From NCBI GenBank assembly GCA_031278455.1, contig JAITKJ010000023.1, positions 1 through 56,538 on the forward strand: a stretch of 56,538 nucleotides of DNA. The letters run 5' to 3'. The DNA comes from Puniceicoccales bacterium (GTDB taxonomy: Bacteria; Verrucomicrobiota; Verrucomicrobiia; Opitutales; JAIRLM01). A model generated the notes under the pieces. The model ran no database searches, was not told the DNA's origin, and saw only the letters and a program-made list of their open reading frames with translations. This document shows positions 1 through 9,502 of the stretch, piece after piece. Position numbers and translations under genes: made by a program. Numbering within the stretch: the stretch's first letter is position 1; each line of letters opens with the position of its first letter.

Positions 1-119
1 GTGTGCCAATTACGGACAGATTGTGGCGAAATTCTAAGTTCTTTGCTCACTTGTGTATAAGTTTTTCCGTCCATAACTAGCCGCACAGCCGCATTTTTCA
101 AGTCCTGACTATATTTCAC
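1..119 (-). pseudogene. IS630-type transposase N-terminus (partial at edge)
   Basis: The reading frame starts with GTG at 119 and runs off the window at base 1. It translates to the same helix-turn-helix N-terminus as the complete copy at 45273, starting KYSQDLKN. Whether the gene is intact outside the window cannot be seen, so 'partial' is meant literally. The helix-turn-helix domain in this family binds the element's ends; the catalytic DDE part would be encoded further left. Confidence 0.6.
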
Positions 120-201
120 GGCGAATGCGAATCTAGCAGTAAGTATCTGTGATGCAACAAAAAAAATTTCCGCTCGCATCAAAAATCATCAGGCCTTACT
201 G
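1..201 (-). mobile_element. Insertion-sequence end, truncated by window edge
   Basis: The reverse complement of these 201 bases aligns without gaps to 45191-45391, with only scattered substitutions. The segment contains about 80 bases of non-coding leader and then the first 39 or so codons of an IS630-type helix-turn-helix transposase subunit, whose GTG start lies at 119-117. The rest of the element would lie to the left of the window. The sharp loss of similarity near base 201 probably marks the outer end of the element, although I could not define a terminal inverted repeat. Confidence 0.75.
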
Positions 202-363
202 TAGTTTTGCGAGTCGCATGAAAATTCATATAAGGAATTTCGGATCTCACGCAAAAGTCGATTTCAGGCTATTCTCCGCCTCGTGAATTGCGAGTTCCAA
301 AGCCGTAATTTTGATTTTTGTAAGAAATCCAAAAAATTTTGCCGTTGATATCATGCATGCAAT
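202..363. other. Intergenic, between IS end and effector gene
   Basis: AT-rich sequence with no open frame that looks coding. It contains the predicted promoter of the following gene at its right end and nothing else I can recognise. Confidence 0.4.
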
Positions 364-373
364 GTGATAAAAT
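345..373 (+). promoter_or_regulatory. Predicted sigma-70 promoter
   Basis: TTGATA (345-350) and TAAAAT (368-373) are separated by 17 bases, each one mismatch from consensus. The expected transcription start is near 380, which lies inside the first codons of the longest reading frame of the 1127-residue gene. If the promoter is real, the GTG at 364 cannot be the translation start on this transcript. Confidence 0.5.
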
Positions 374-3300
374 TCAATATTGTGATTTTATCGAAAGTTG
401 GAACAGAATGTCAATGTAGCGCCCTATATAGTATTGCGAAAAAGGCGGTGAGCGATAAGGGTTTTGATGCGAGCAACATATATATGCGCGTGAAAGAGAG
501 AGCAATTGATGCGTTTGATTTTGCGCGCCACGCATCTATTGGGCAACATTTGCGCGTTCTCGTGGAGGCCGGCGTCTGCTCAAATCGTTTCACCGGCATT
601 TTTTTGCAATTGGTGCACCCAGAGTACCGCCGCAGCGCATTTTATGGAGCCGTTGTCACAGCCATAAGCGGCGAAGAGCTTACTACCGAATCGAAACGGT
701 CGAAAAAAAGTATTATTTCGGAGCTCAAAATTCCTTTTGCGTTACAAACGCTTTTTGGCATGCCGGTGGCCGCTTTGTCCACCAATGAACCCAAGGTGGC
801 GCAACAACCTGGAAGCAATGCGGATGCACTTGAAATTCCAGAGCCTCAGAATGCCGCGTCGGACCCTTTGTTCGACCGTGGGCTTGCGGCACCGCAACCA
901 GTTTCAGAGCCCCATCAAGTGGCGGAAATCAAAATGAGTGATGTAGTTGAATCCGCGCAAATTGCGGCACCTAGCCTGGAAGTCGTTGTCTGTAGTCCCC
1001 AGTCCGAAGCGCATAAAAAGCGAATGGATGGATGGCTTGCCGAAAAAGCAGTCGATCGGGGAGGCGATCCGCGACATTTTACTCAGCCACACGATTATCG
1101 GCGACATTTAAATGCGGAACTTGCTCAGAAGGGCCAGTTTTTGCTCGGCGAAAGATTTTTCGATATCAGCGACGGCGGGCAGGAATGGCGCGGCGAAACG
1201 CCTGCTGCACCCGAAATCATTAATGTCGATGACATTCGTGCCGAATTTGGTGGCAAATTAAAGACAGACGAGGACAAAAAATGGTTTTCCGCCATGACCG
1301 AACTTTGGCCTGACGGGGAAGGGGGAAGCGTGTCGTTTGCTGAGTTTGTATACGGGTCATATGGAAAAGACATAAGACGATATGACAAACTTTCCGAAGG
1401 TGAACAAAAACTTCTTAAAAATATTATTCTGCAAGTACGAAAACTTACAGAAGAACTTAAGACCACCCAAGACCCGGAGCGGAAAGCGCTCTTGACAAGC
1501 ACATTAGGCGCAATTGGCGTATTAGTACGGGGGCACGAAAACGCCTGTTCCGTGCGGCTGCAGGAAATTTTGCGCATAGTCGCAGAGCAAATTGACTCTT
1601 TATCCGTTCCCGCCACCGCATCTCAGTCAAATAGTTCTCCCGCGGAAGTTGGAAAACGTATTCTGACAAAATATCGAGGGAAAATTATCAAAAATATTTT
1701 TGATCCCGAAAATGGATCGTTTTTCAAAATAAAACATAAAGCCTTAGGAACACTTGGAAAAACAGTTGAAGAAGTCGATTTTCAATGCAAAATGGAACGC
1801 AGGACGCTCCGCGCGGGTCGCGATTTGGAATTGAGATGTGCCGCAAGGGTTGTCGTATCAGATGCCTGGGGTATTCCCGGCCCCAAAATCGCCCAAGATA
1901 ACTTGGGCGGTGAACTAATTGGACATTTCCGGTTCGCAGACTTCATTGATCCATTTCTCCAGGAATTGAGCGCCGAGTCATTAGCTGAAGTGGCCAAAGA
2001 AGAATTCCGAAAAATGAGTCCGGAAGCATTCGGCGAAGTTTTGGCAAATTATTTCGGCCTAAAAATTTCATTCTCAGAATATTGCTCATCACTGGGCGTG
2101 GATGCGAATGAAGTTCGAAAAAATATACTTGATTGCCAGAATGCGATGAAGGCTCAAAATGCGCTGCAGGAAAATGAAAGTCTTAGAAACGAAGCTGTGG
2201 AAATCGGATTTCAAGACTTGGGTATAATTCGGCAAGCTCAAACTGCGGGCCTTCTGGCGCTTTTAAATGATCCGTTGGAAATAGCTAAAATTTTTGACGC
2301 AAATCCAGATTTGAAAGCAAAATTCGCGGACGACTTCCTGAAAAATCCCCGCGGAATTCAGCCACGGTTGTTAATTGCTCTCAGGGAACTTCCGGCTGTC
2401 GTCCAATTGGCCGAGGCTCTCGGCAAAAAAAACCCAAATATTTTAGAAGTTGCAGCAAAGGAGGGGATAAAAAGGGATGCGGACCTTTTCGGACGCGCCG
2501 TGGCAGCCGGAAAATTAGACGATGGGCAAAAAGGACATTTCGATGCTTTAATGCAATGGTGCACAAATGTCGACTTAACGGATATTTCCATGCAAGATAT
2601 TATGGATCACATTGTGGGGCTCGAGTATACGTCTGGCGAAATCCTTCCCGAATTGTTTTGCAGTAATGAAGAAAAACCTGGTGTTGCCGCAAAATTATTT
2701 TTCCCGAAGTATTTATACGCCATTGGTGCGCTAGTTGACAAAGAAGCTGTTGCTCACGCACACGACGAGGATACGGGCAGTTGTGTAGGTGATCTTGCGG
2801 ACATTGAAAAATTCGCGACAGAAACGCTAGAATGCATAAGGGATGTGGTATTACCCGAGCGTTTTGTTGTTCGCCCAACCTATGCCGATGATATGTATTT
2901 CGAAATGCAAAGATCGGACACTGGAACATGTGGCATCCATGCACTAAATAACTTTTTTGGCAAACCTCTTTTTCGTGTGATAGCAACGCGCTGGATTAAT
3001 GTGATTTTTGGGGCGCTAAACGGCAATGATATTCCGGCGTATTTGGCCGATGCTAAAACATACCTCTTGGGAGTGCGTGAATTATACGATAAAGTTGGCA
3101 AAAATAATACAAAGATTAACGAAATTAACAAGCTATTAAGCGAGATTGATTCAGCGGTTGCATTTTTGGAAAAAGTCAATGAAAAGTCCGCCGAAATTCA
3201 AACTGGCGCAATTTCGATTTTAAATTATAAGGACTTGGCAGAAAATGTAATAAATCTTTTGGATGGATTGAAAGGCAGATTAATTCGTAGTGCCGAAGGT

Positions 3301-3747
3301 TTGGAGTACAAAAACCGCCCGAAATATGAAAGGTATAATGATATAGAACGACTTTGTGAAACTTATTGCGAGCTCAATAATGGCATGGAGGCGTGGATTC
3401 TAAAAGCCGTATTTGAAAATCAGATTGGAATCCAATTGCATTCGGAAGAAGGAAAGGGCGCGGCCATGTGTGACGGCGATGGGCTCCTTGCCGTTGCGCT
3501 CAAGGAGAACAATTTACCTAATGGTGCGGATCGCGCCATTATTGGCAGCAATGGACACTTTGTTTGTCTCCGCCGGCTGACAACCGATCAATGGATTGTG
3601 TTGGATTCCTACCAATCCGACCCATACCCTATCCCCGATAACGATCTTGCGAAGTACATTGCATCCCACGAGTATTGCCAAGTTGCCTACTGTGACTCAC
3701 TGCAAGATCGGGAAAAATTTGAAGCCTTTCTAGCCGAGAATGTTTAA
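364..3747 (+). CDS. Large protein with C-terminal Josephin-like cysteine protease domain
   Basis: The longest frame gives 1127 residues. The C-terminal part carries a Josephin-like signature. Cys856 lies in GTCGIHALNNFFG, matching the SLCAQHCLNNLL-type block of ataxin-3. His1065 lies in NGHFVCLRR, and Asp1081 in WIVLDSY. The His-to-Asp spacing of 16 equals the His-Asn spacing of ataxin-3 (15) within one. The Cys-to-His gap, about 209 residues, is twice the usual length and holds a helical insert around 880-1030. Josephin proteases cleave ubiquitin chains, so in a bacterium this would be a host-directed effector; that role is inferred. The N-terminal 850 residues are Pro/Ala-rich, then helical, with no recognised domain and no signal peptide. 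The start is uncertain: GTG 364 overlaps a predicted -10 box, while ATG 484 is in frame and plausible. Confidence 0.75.
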   Translation: MIKFNIVILSKVGTECQCSALYSIAKKAVSDKGFDASNIYMRVKERAIDAFDFARHASIGQHLRVLVEAGVCSNRFTGIFLQLVHPEYRRSAFYGAVVTAISGEELTTESKRSKKSIISELKIPFALQTLFGMPVAALSTNEPKVAQQPGSNADALEIPEPQNAASDPLFDRGLAAPQPVSEPHQVAEIKMSDVVESAQIAAPSLEVVVCSPQSEAHKKRMDGWLAEKAVDRGGDPRHFTQPHDYRRHLNAELAQKGQFLLGERFFDISDGGQEWRGETPAAPEIINVDDIRAEFGGKLKTDEDKKWFSAMTELWPDGEGGSVSFAEFVYGSYGKDIRRYDKLSEGEQKLLKNIILQVRKLTEELKTTQDPERKALLTSTLGAIGVLVRGHENACSVRLQEILRIVAEQIDSLSVPATASQSNSSPAEVGKRILTKYRGKIIKNIFDPENGSFFKIKHKALGTLGKTVEEVDFQCKMERRTLRAGRDLELRCAARVVVSDAWGIPGPKIAQDNLGGELIGHFRFADFIDPFLQELSAESLAEVAKEEFRKMSPEAFGEVLANYFGLKISFSEYCSSLGVDANEVRKNILDCQNAMKAQNALQENESLRNEAVEIGFQDLGIIRQAQTAGLLALLNDPLEIAKIFDANPDLKAKFADDFLKNPRGIQPRLLIALRELPAVVQLAEALGKKNPNILEVAAKEGIKRDADLFGRAVAAGKLDDGQKGHFDALMQWCTNVDLTDISMQDIMDHIVGLEYTSGEILPELFCSNEEKPGVAAKLFFPKYLYAIGALVDKEAVAHAHDEDTGSCVGDLADIEKFATETLECIRDVVLPERFVVRPTYADDMYFEMQRSDTGTCGIHALNNFFGKPLFRVIATRWINVIFGALNGNDIPAYLADAKTYLLGVRELYDKVGKNNTKINEINKLLSEIDSAVAFLEKVNEKSAEIQTGAISILNYKDLAENVINLLDGLKGRLIRSAEGLEYKNRPKYERYNDIERLCETYCELNNGMEAWILKAVFENQIGIQLHSEEGKGAAMCDGDGLLAVALKENNLPNGADRAIIGSNGHFVCLRRLTTDQWIVLDSYQSDPYPIPDNDLAKYIASHEYCQVAYCDSLQDREKFEAFLAENV

Positions 3748-3756
3748 CATGAAGAC

Positions 3757-4404
3757 TCACCGAGCTTGATTACAAGGCATATCATTCGGCATTTGACATA
3801 AAATCTCTTCGGCGAATGCGCGTTGGAGGAGGGCCTTTACAGCTCGTTGGGAAATCCCGCGGGATCGCAAATAAAATTCCTCCATTGGGTCAATTCCGCC
3901 AATGGCCGCGCCGTGGGAACAGTGTACGTCGTTTGCAAAAATTTCCAACTCCGGCCGGGCGGTTACATGTGCGCGGTTAGAAAGGATTAAATTTTTATTT
4001 TGAAAATATGCGCATGATTTCGTGGCGTTAGCATCAAGGATAATTTTAGAAATAATAGAAATTTCCACAGCATTTTCGGCAGTGGATTTAATGAATAAAT
4101 TTGATTCCGCATTTCCAATTAAATGCCGCTGGATTCCAACCCATTCGATGCATTGGTTTTTGGCCCCCTGGATAAGCACATGCGCATCCAATTTGGCATT
4201 TTCGCCGCAAATAGAAAAAATTACCCGCCGCCGAATCCGGTGTCCCTGTAGCCCCAGGTGAAGAATGAATTTACAGCGCACGTGGGCATCCAACCGTAAT
4301 TCATAACTCGCTTCAGCGGGAAGATCATCAATGAACCAAAATCCGCCCGGCACGTTCAAAATGCCATCGGCGGGTAACATCGTGCTAAGCTTTTTGTACT
4401 CCAT
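3757..4404 (-). CDS. sufD: SufD, short form
   Basis: Component of the SufBCD scaffold that assembles Fe-S clusters in the cytosol. The C-terminal part is typical: an acidic/His region reading FANDVHCSHGAAIGGID, then a helical tail with YLRSRGISQRAVKALL. The ATG at 4404 overlaps the sufB stop as TGATG; a GTG one codon upstream is also possible. The protein is about 215 residues, roughly half of a normal SufD (about 400). The N-terminal half and part of the beta-helix are missing, yet the frame is open and coupled to sufB, so I read it as a reduced but probably functional subunit and not as a broken gene. The next gene to the left ends only ten bases away and converges on it. Confidence 0.85.
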   Translation of the reverse strand: MEYKKLSTMLPADGILNVPGGFWFIDDLPAEASYELRLDAHVRCKFILHLGLQGHRIRRRVIFSICGENAKLDAHVLIQGAKNQCIEWVGIQRHLIGNAESNLFIKSTAENAVEISIISKIILDANATKSCAYFQNKNLILSNRAHVTARPELEIFANDVHCSHGAAIGGIDPMEEFYLRSRGISQRAVKALLQRAFAEEILCQMPNDMPCNQAR

Positions 4405-5804
4405 CACCGTTGCTCCATTTCCATCTCAATGAGCCGCTTGAGTTCCACGCCGTATTCCATGGGGAACTCCCTCAACAATTCGTTAAGAAATCCGTTGACC
4501 AGCAAACCCATGGCCTGAGATTCCCCAAGGCCACGCTGGCGCAAATAGCGTATCTGTTCATCGGAAACGCGGGATACGGTCGCCTCGTGCTGCACTTGGG
4601 AAAGAGCCCCTTGAACGTCGAGGGTCGGGTGCGTTTTGGAAACACTCTCCGGGTGAATCATTAGCGCGTCGCAGCGGGTGTAATTCTTGCAATTTTTTGC
4701 ACTTTTTGCCGCCCTGGTAATTCCGCGGTAGGCAGCAACACCGGCTTGGATGGAAATGGACTTGGCCATAACGTGGGAGCTGGTGTGGCTCGCCCGGTGA
4801 ATCATTTTGGCGCCCGTGTCCTGGTATTGGCCGTGGTGGGCAACGGATATGGAAACCATTTCGCCTCGGGCGTGAGTTCCTGCGAGCACGACGCAGGGAT
4901 ATTTCATGGTCAGACGGGAGCCGATGTTGCAATCGATCCAGCGAATTTCCGCGGATTCACGGGCAATTCCGCGCTTGGTCACCAGGTTATAGACGTTGCT
5001 GGACCAATTTTGCACGGTGATGTACTGAACCTTCGCCCGCGGCATGACAACCAGCTCCACCACCGCCGCATGCAACGCGGATGATTCAAAGCGCGGCGCT
5101 GTACATCCCTCCAAATAAGTAACTTCGGCGTCTTCATCCACGATGATGAGCGTGCGCTCAAATTGTCCGAATTGCTCCGCGTTGATGCGAAAATAGGCCT
5201 GGAGTGGCTGGTCTAGCTTCGTGCCTTTCGGAATATAGATGAAGCTGCCTCCGCTAAAAACGGCGCCATTTAGCGCGCTGAATTTGTTATCCGCCGCGGG
5301 CACGACTTTTCCAAAATGCGGACGGAAAACGGATTCGTGCTGCAGTAGACCTTCGGTGGAATTGACGAAAATCACGCCCCTTTCTGTGAGTGATTGGCGC
5401 AAATTGGCATAGGCCATTTCGCTGTCAAATTGAGCCTCTACGCCGGCTAAAAATTTTCGCTCGTTTTCCGGTACGCCCAACCGATCGAAGGTGGCCTTTA
5501 TCTCATCGGGCACGTCCTCCCAGCGGCGCTTGGGTTCCTGATCTTTGGCCAAATAGTAACGAATTTGATCAAATTGTAACGGTGTGAGATCGACGGGAAT
5601 CCACGGCGGGATAGGCGCAGCCTCGAAAATTTTCAACGCCCGCAGGCGAAAATTCAGCAACCACCGGGGTTCGCCCTTGACCTTGGAAATGTAGCGTACC
5701 GTTTCCTCGCGGAGTCCTCGGCCGGCATCGTGGGCATAATCCATTGCATAGGAAAAATTACCGGATGTAGCAAATTCCTCTTCCATGGATGAATTTTCAC
5801 TCAT
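4404..5804 (-). CDS. sufB: SufB, Fe-S cluster scaffold
   Basis: 466 residues, full length for SufB. With SufC and SufD it forms the scaffold complex that builds Fe-S clusters. Recognisable stretches include [13 protein letters not shown] in the middle, the beta-helix region with QYITVQNWS, and the conserved C-terminal [10 protein letters not shown], in which the Cys corresponds to the one implicated in cluster assembly. The start ATGA overlaps the sufC stop, and the 3' end overlaps sufD, so the three are translationally coupled in the order sufC-sufB-sufD. No sufE, sufS or iscU is in view. Confidence 0.97.
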   Translation of the reverse strand: MSENSSMEEEFATSGNFSYAMDYAHDAGRGLREETVRYISKVKGEPRWLLNFRLRALKIFEAAPIPPWIPVDLTPLQFDQIRYYLAKDQEPKRRWEDVPDEIKATFDRLGVPENERKFLAGVEAQFDSEMAYANLRQSLTERGVIFVNSTEGLLQHESVFRPHFGKVVPAADNKFSALNGAVFSGGSFIYIPKGTKLDQPLQAYFRINAEQFGQFERTLIIVDEDAEVTYLEGCTAPRFESSALHAAVVELVVMPRAKVQYITVQNWSSNVYNLVTKRGIARESAEIRWIDCNIGSRLTMKYPCVVLAGTHARGEMVSISVAHHGQYQDTGAKMIHRASHTSSHVMAKSISIQAGVAAYRGITRAAKSAKNCKNYTRCDALMIHPESVSKTHPTLDVQGALSQVQHEATVSRVSDEQIRYLRQRGLGESQAMGLLVNGFLNELLREFPMEYGVELKRLIEMEMEQR

Positions 5805-6535
5805 TGTGCCGCCTGAAATCCCTCGGCTTCAATCGCCCGCGCCAATTCCATGCCGCCGGACCGGTGAATAACCCCGTCCGACAAAAGATGCACGCCGTTG
5901 GGGGCGAGCACTTCCAGCCATCGACTATGGTGGGTTACAATTAGCATTCCCGTTCCACGCCGATGCAGAAGACGAATGGCATTCACCATGATTCGCGTCG
6001 CATCAACGTCCAGCCCGCTGTCAATTTCATCCAATAGCACATATTTGGGCTTCAATATGAGTGCCTGCAACATTTCGCAACGTTTCCGCTCGCCCCCGGA
6101 AAAGCCATCGTTCACGTGGCGACTGGCCCAGCTGGCGTCCATTCCCATGAACTCCATGGCTGCTTCGAGATCGTCGTGAAATTGCATGTGATCGAAGAGT
6201 TTTCCCTTTTCCTGGCGCGCCTGTAACGCCGACCGAAGCAGCTGGGTAATGGTCACTCCCGGCAGGGCCACGGGCGTTTGAAACGCAAGAAAAAGCCCCT
6301 TTTGGGCGATGATCTCTGGCGGCAATCCCAGCAAAGATACTCCATCGAGGCTAACCTCTCCAGCCGCAACCGGGATTTGCCCAACAAGCGCATGCACGAA
6401 GGAGCTCTTGCCGGATCCATTCCGACCCATGAGCACATGAATTTCGCCGGCGGGAACGGCCAGCGATAACCCGTGCAAAACTGCCTTTCCGGCAACATTT
6501 AAATACAAATTTCTAATGGCCAACGCACTGCGCAT
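5801..6535 (-). CDS. sufC: SufC, ABC-type ATPase of Fe-S assembly
   Basis: 244 residues. Walker A is GRNGSGKS (37-44), the ABC signature is FSGGERKR, and Walker B is [11 protein letters not shown], the last being diagnostic of SufC over transport ATPases. It powers conformational change in the SufBCD complex. It is the first gene of the operon; about 105 bases separate it from the 3' end of the AmaP-like gene, so the operon may have its own promoter there, although I see no clear -35/-10 pair. Confidence 0.97.
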   Translation of the reverse strand: MRSALAIRNLYLNVAGKAVLHGLSLAVPAGEIHVLMGRNGSGKSSFVHALVGQIPVAAGEVSLDGVSLLGLPPEIIAQKGLFLAFQTPVALPGVTITQLLRSALQARQEKGKLFDHMQFHDDLEAAMEFMGMDASWASRHVNDGFSGGERKRCEMLQALILKPKYVLLDEIDSGLDVDATRIMVNAIRLLHRRGTGMLIVTHHSRWLEVLAPNGVHLLSDGVIHRSGGMELARAIEAEGFQAAQ

Positions 6536-6640
6536 GAATACCCGATCATGACTAACTCACGGGCCACGCCGTGAAGTCAACGGCAAAGGCATTTGTCAGC
6601 GCATTCTTTTTTGGAGTTATTCATATGCGAATTCATATAA

Positions 6641-7090
6641 TTAACCATCGGTTTGTCTATATGAACGAAAATGTCCAATGATTACATCAATGGGACCGAT
6701 TGCAGAGAAGCCAAATTGTTCTCGAAGATTATCGGCAACGGCTTCCTGAATTTCTTGAGAAAGTTCCGGGACATTGCACCCAAAGGGCACCTGTAAATGA
6801 ATAGTAATCGAAAGAACAGATTTTTTCTCTCGTACGCGGACGCGTGGGTGGCTGGCGGGGCTGAATGCCTTACATACGCCACGGATGGTCCCGCAAATGG
6901 TGTGCACGGAAACGGAAACGGTTCCCAACTCGCCATCGGCGATAAGAATTCTCCGCCGCCAGCAGCAGATGGAGCGCCATAAAACAAACATCCCAATGGT
7001 GGCGGCACAAAACAACATCACACCAAGTCGATGATCGGAGGCAAACGTTAGAGATACTTGAGAAAATTTTTTCACTACGCCCTCCGCCAT
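6641..7090 (-). CDS. AmaP-like membrane protein (Asp23 partner)
   Basis: 149 residues with a membrane segment at about 22-40 (LGVMLFCAATIGMFVLW). An extended region follows whose predicted strand-helix pattern (SVSVHTICGTIRGVCKAF, then VPELSQEIQEAVADNL) resembles the Asp23 fold. In Firmicutes AmaP anchors Asp23 to the membrane. The start ATG overlaps the stop of the Asp23 gene as TAATG, supporting a shared function. The family call is by architecture and context, because the sequence itself is weakly conserved. Confidence 0.6.
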   Translation of the reverse strand: MAEGVVKKFSQVSLTFASDHRLGVMLFCAATIGMFVLWRSICCWRRRILIADGELGTVSVSVHTICGTIRGVCKAFSPASHPRVRVREKKSVLSITIHLQVPFGCNVPELSQEIQEAVADNLREQFGFSAIGPIDVIIGHFRSYRQTDG

Positions 7091-7521
7091 TATTCATTAT
7101 TCCCTGGAGCCAATGTGGTCCCCGGCTTGTCTTCGCGGGCACGGATGCCATCAATGGTCACGTTAACTTGAGCCACGGATTTATTGGTCATAAAAGCTAT
7201 CTGATTTGCCACGTTTTGCTGAATTTGCGCGGCGACTTGTGTTAACTGACAGCCAAAATAAAGCAAAACGCGTATGTCAATGGCATAGCACCCTTGATCA
7301 TCCTCCCGGACTGTCACGCCACGATCGGTTTCGCGTTTGGAAAAAATTTCTGCAATACCGTCGATAAACCGCCCGCCAACCTGAGCCACGCCGTCGACGG
7401 CCAGGGCGCTGTATCGGACGATGCTAGCAATTACACTGTGGTTGATACGAATCTCCCCGTCGGGAGCCATGACGCTTTCGACGATATTATCCGCCGAATT
7501 ATTACGCGATTTTTGATTCAT
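7090..7521 (-). CDS. Asp23/Gls24 family envelope stress protein
   Basis: 143 residues. The core pattern is typical of the family: [21 protein letters not shown], then VDGVAQVGG, and near the C-terminus [16 protein letters not shown] followed by [11 protein letters not shown]. Asp23 proteins form membrane-associated assemblies linked to envelope stress, mainly in Gram-positive bacteria. The start overlaps the accC stop (ATGA) and the stop overlaps the next gene, so this is part of a four-gene operon accB-accC-asp23-amaP. Its presence beside acetyl-CoA carboxylase may link it to membrane synthesis; that is inference. Confidence 0.85.
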   Translation of the reverse strand: MNQKSRNNSADNIVESVMAPDGEIRINHSVIASIVRYSALAVDGVAQVGGRFIDGIAEIFSKRETDRGVTVREDDQGCYAIDIRVLLYFGCQLTQVAAQIQQNVANQIAFMTNKSVAQVNVTIDGIRAREDKPGTTLAPGNNE

Positions 7522-8891
7522 AGGGTTTTTTCTCCCGAGTCTGAGGGTAGGCGCTGGGAAAACGCCTCAATGAAGCCGGTGTCCACTTGGCCGTTGCAAA
7601 AAATGGGATCTTGCATGATAGCGCGCTGATATGGGATGGTTGTTGCTACACCACGAACGATATACCCAGAAAGTGCTTGGTTCATGCGACGAATAGCTTC
7701 GCTCCGATCCTTCCCAATTGCAATTACTTTCCCAATCATACTATCATAATATTGTGGAATGCGGTAGCCGCCGTAAACATGGGAGTCAATGCGAACTCCG
7801 GGGCCACCGGGCGCGTAATATAGGGAAATTTCACCCGGTTGGGGGGCAAAGTTACGCGTAAAATCTTCAGCGTTGATGCGGCATTCAATGGCATGGCCCG
7901 AAAAGCGGACATCTCCTTGGGAAAAACTTAACGTTTCTCCTCTGGCGATACGTAATTGCCATTGAACCAGATCAATACCCGCGATCTCTTCTGTAATGCC
8001 GTGCTCCACCTGTATGCGGGTGTTCATCTCCATAAAATAAAAATTTCCATGGGCATCCACCAAAAATTCCACGGTCCCCGCATTCTCGTACTTGCAAGCC
8101 CGAGCGAGGCGCACGGCCGCTTTACCCATTTTCTGCCGCAATCCGGGTGTGAGGAAAGTCGACGGCGCCTCTTCGACAAGTTTTTGGTAACGTCGCTGTA
8201 TTGAGCAGTCGCGCTCCCCCAGATGGACCACGTTGCCTTTGGAATCAGCCAAAATTTGAAATTCAATGTGCCTCGGATTTTCGATGAATTTTTCGATGTA
8301 GAGCGCTCCATTACCAAAATTTTTTTCCGCCTCCGCCTTGGCCACACCAAATTCCTTCATGAATGCCGCCTGCGTATGCACCAGCCGCATGCCCTTCCCG
8401 CCACCACCGGAAACCGCTTTAAGCAGCACGGGAAAGCCGATTTTCTGAGCGATTTTTATGCCTTCCGCCTCGGACTCAACCACGCCCTCACTTCCCGGCG
8501 TTACAGGCACTTTAGCCTTTTGTGCCACGGCTTTGGCGGAGGCCTTGTTGCCCATGAGCTCAATGGTTTGTGGCGATGGCCCGATGAAGGCAATATGGCA
8601 ACTGTGGCACTGGTCGGCAAACTGGGCATTTTCCGACAAAAATCCATAGCCCGGATGAATGGCGTCCACGTTGCTAATTTCGGCGGCGGCAAGAATGCGG
8701 TCGCTGCGAAGATAACTTGCCGATGGGGATGGTGGACCAATGCAAATGGCCTCATCTGCAAAATGCACATGCAGGGAATCCGCATCCGCATCCGAGTATA
8801 CGGCCACGGTTTTAAGTCCAAGCTCCTTGCAGGCCCGGATAACGCGTAGGGCAATTTCCCCTCGATTGGCAATGAGTACTTTTTCAAACAT
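7518..8891 (-). CDS. accC: Biotin carboxylase subunit of acetyl-CoA carboxylase
   Basis: 457 residues, full length. Carboxylates the biotin on AccB using ATP and bicarbonate, the first half-reaction of malonyl-CoA formation. Visible motifs: N-terminal [17 protein letters not shown], the ATP-grasp glycine loop GGGGKGM (162-168), [12 protein letters not shown], and RINAEDF. The usual HPVTE after the EVQ/QVEH motif reads HGITE here, a mild change. It lies six bases downstream of accB and overlaps the Asp23 gene. accA and accD are not in this window. Confidence 0.97.
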   Translation of the reverse strand: MFEKVLIANRGEIALRVIRACKELGLKTVAVYSDADADSLHVHFADEAICIGPPSPSASYLRSDRILAAAEISNVDAIHPGYGFLSENAQFADQCHSCHIAFIGPSPQTIELMGNKASAKAVAQKAKVPVTPGSEGVVESEAEGIKIAQKIGFPVLLKAVSGGGGKGMRLVHTQAAFMKEFGVAKAEAEKNFGNGALYIEKFIENPRHIEFQILADSKGNVVHLGERDCSIQRRYQKLVEEAPSTFLTPGLRQKMGKAAVRLARACKYENAGTVEFLVDAHGNFYFMEMNTRIQVEHGITEEIAGIDLVQWQLRIARGETLSFSQGDVRFSGHAIECRINAEDFTRNFAPQPGEISLYYAPGGPGVRIDSHVYGGYRIPQYYDSMIGKVIAIGKDRSEAIRRMNQALSGYIVRGVATTIPYQRAIMQDPIFCNGQVDTGFIEAFSQRLPSDSGEKTL

Positions 8892-8897
8892 AACACA

Positions 8898-9353
8898 TCA
8901 ATTTGGGCGAACTTTGAAAAGTAATTGGCCATATTCGACCGCCTGGCCATCTTTCACCAAAACGTCTACCACCGTTCCAGTGACTTCCGATGGGATTTCA
9001 TTCAGCACCTTCATGGCCTCGATGATGCAAACCACCGTATTGGCCTGAATGGAGCTGCCAATTTCCACAAAAGCTGGCCGGCCAGGTGCCGGCGCCCGGT
9101 AAAAAGTCCCAACCATTGGCGAGGCAATGGTCAAAACTTGAACCTCCGGTTCAGGCCGTTGGGATGTTGGCAGCGCAGCACCCTGTGGCGGGAAACCTAC
9201 CGAATGAGGTACCGCACCATGAACCGGGATGCCAAATTCTGAAAACTTCCGCCGACAAAGGCGCACGCGAGTTCCGTCGCGTTCCAATTCAATTTCTTCC
9301 AATTCGTAGGCCTTGATTAACGCCGCCAGCTTCTCAATTTCTTCGTTGTCCAA
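8898..9353 (-). CDS. accB: Biotin carboxyl carrier protein
   Basis: 151 residues. The C-terminal biotinyl domain has EAMKVLNEI with the biotinylated lysine at 115; the common form is EAMKLMNEI. The N-terminal 40 residues form the usual acidic helix and strand, and a Pro-rich linker lies at about 44-70. It starts the accB-accC-asp23-amaP operon. Biotin made by the bioW/bioF pathway nearby would be its cofactor. Confidence 0.95.
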   Translation of the reverse strand: MDNEEIEKLAALIKAYELEEIELERDGTRVRLCRRKFSEFGIPVHGAVPHSVGFPPQGAALPTSQRPEPEVQVLTIASPMVGTFYRAPAPGRPAFVEIGSSIQANTVVCIIEAMKVLNEIPSEVTGTVVDVLVKDGQAVEYGQLLFKVRPN

Positions 9354-9502
9354 CGCCCACTCCCCCCTTGTATTCCAGGATGGGAATCCTCCAAATGCAA
9401 TGTCTTTCTTTTTTGGGCATCGATGTTTGACCTATGCTGTCGCGCAAGAGGTCATTGTACCCAATGAATTCGTCTGCATGTGCAATTCATGGTGCGTCAA
9501 AG

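Noticed and set aside
1125..1616. 163-codon frame antisense to the Josephin-like gene
   Set aside because: Ser-rich shadow of the real coding strand; no start signal and no family match.
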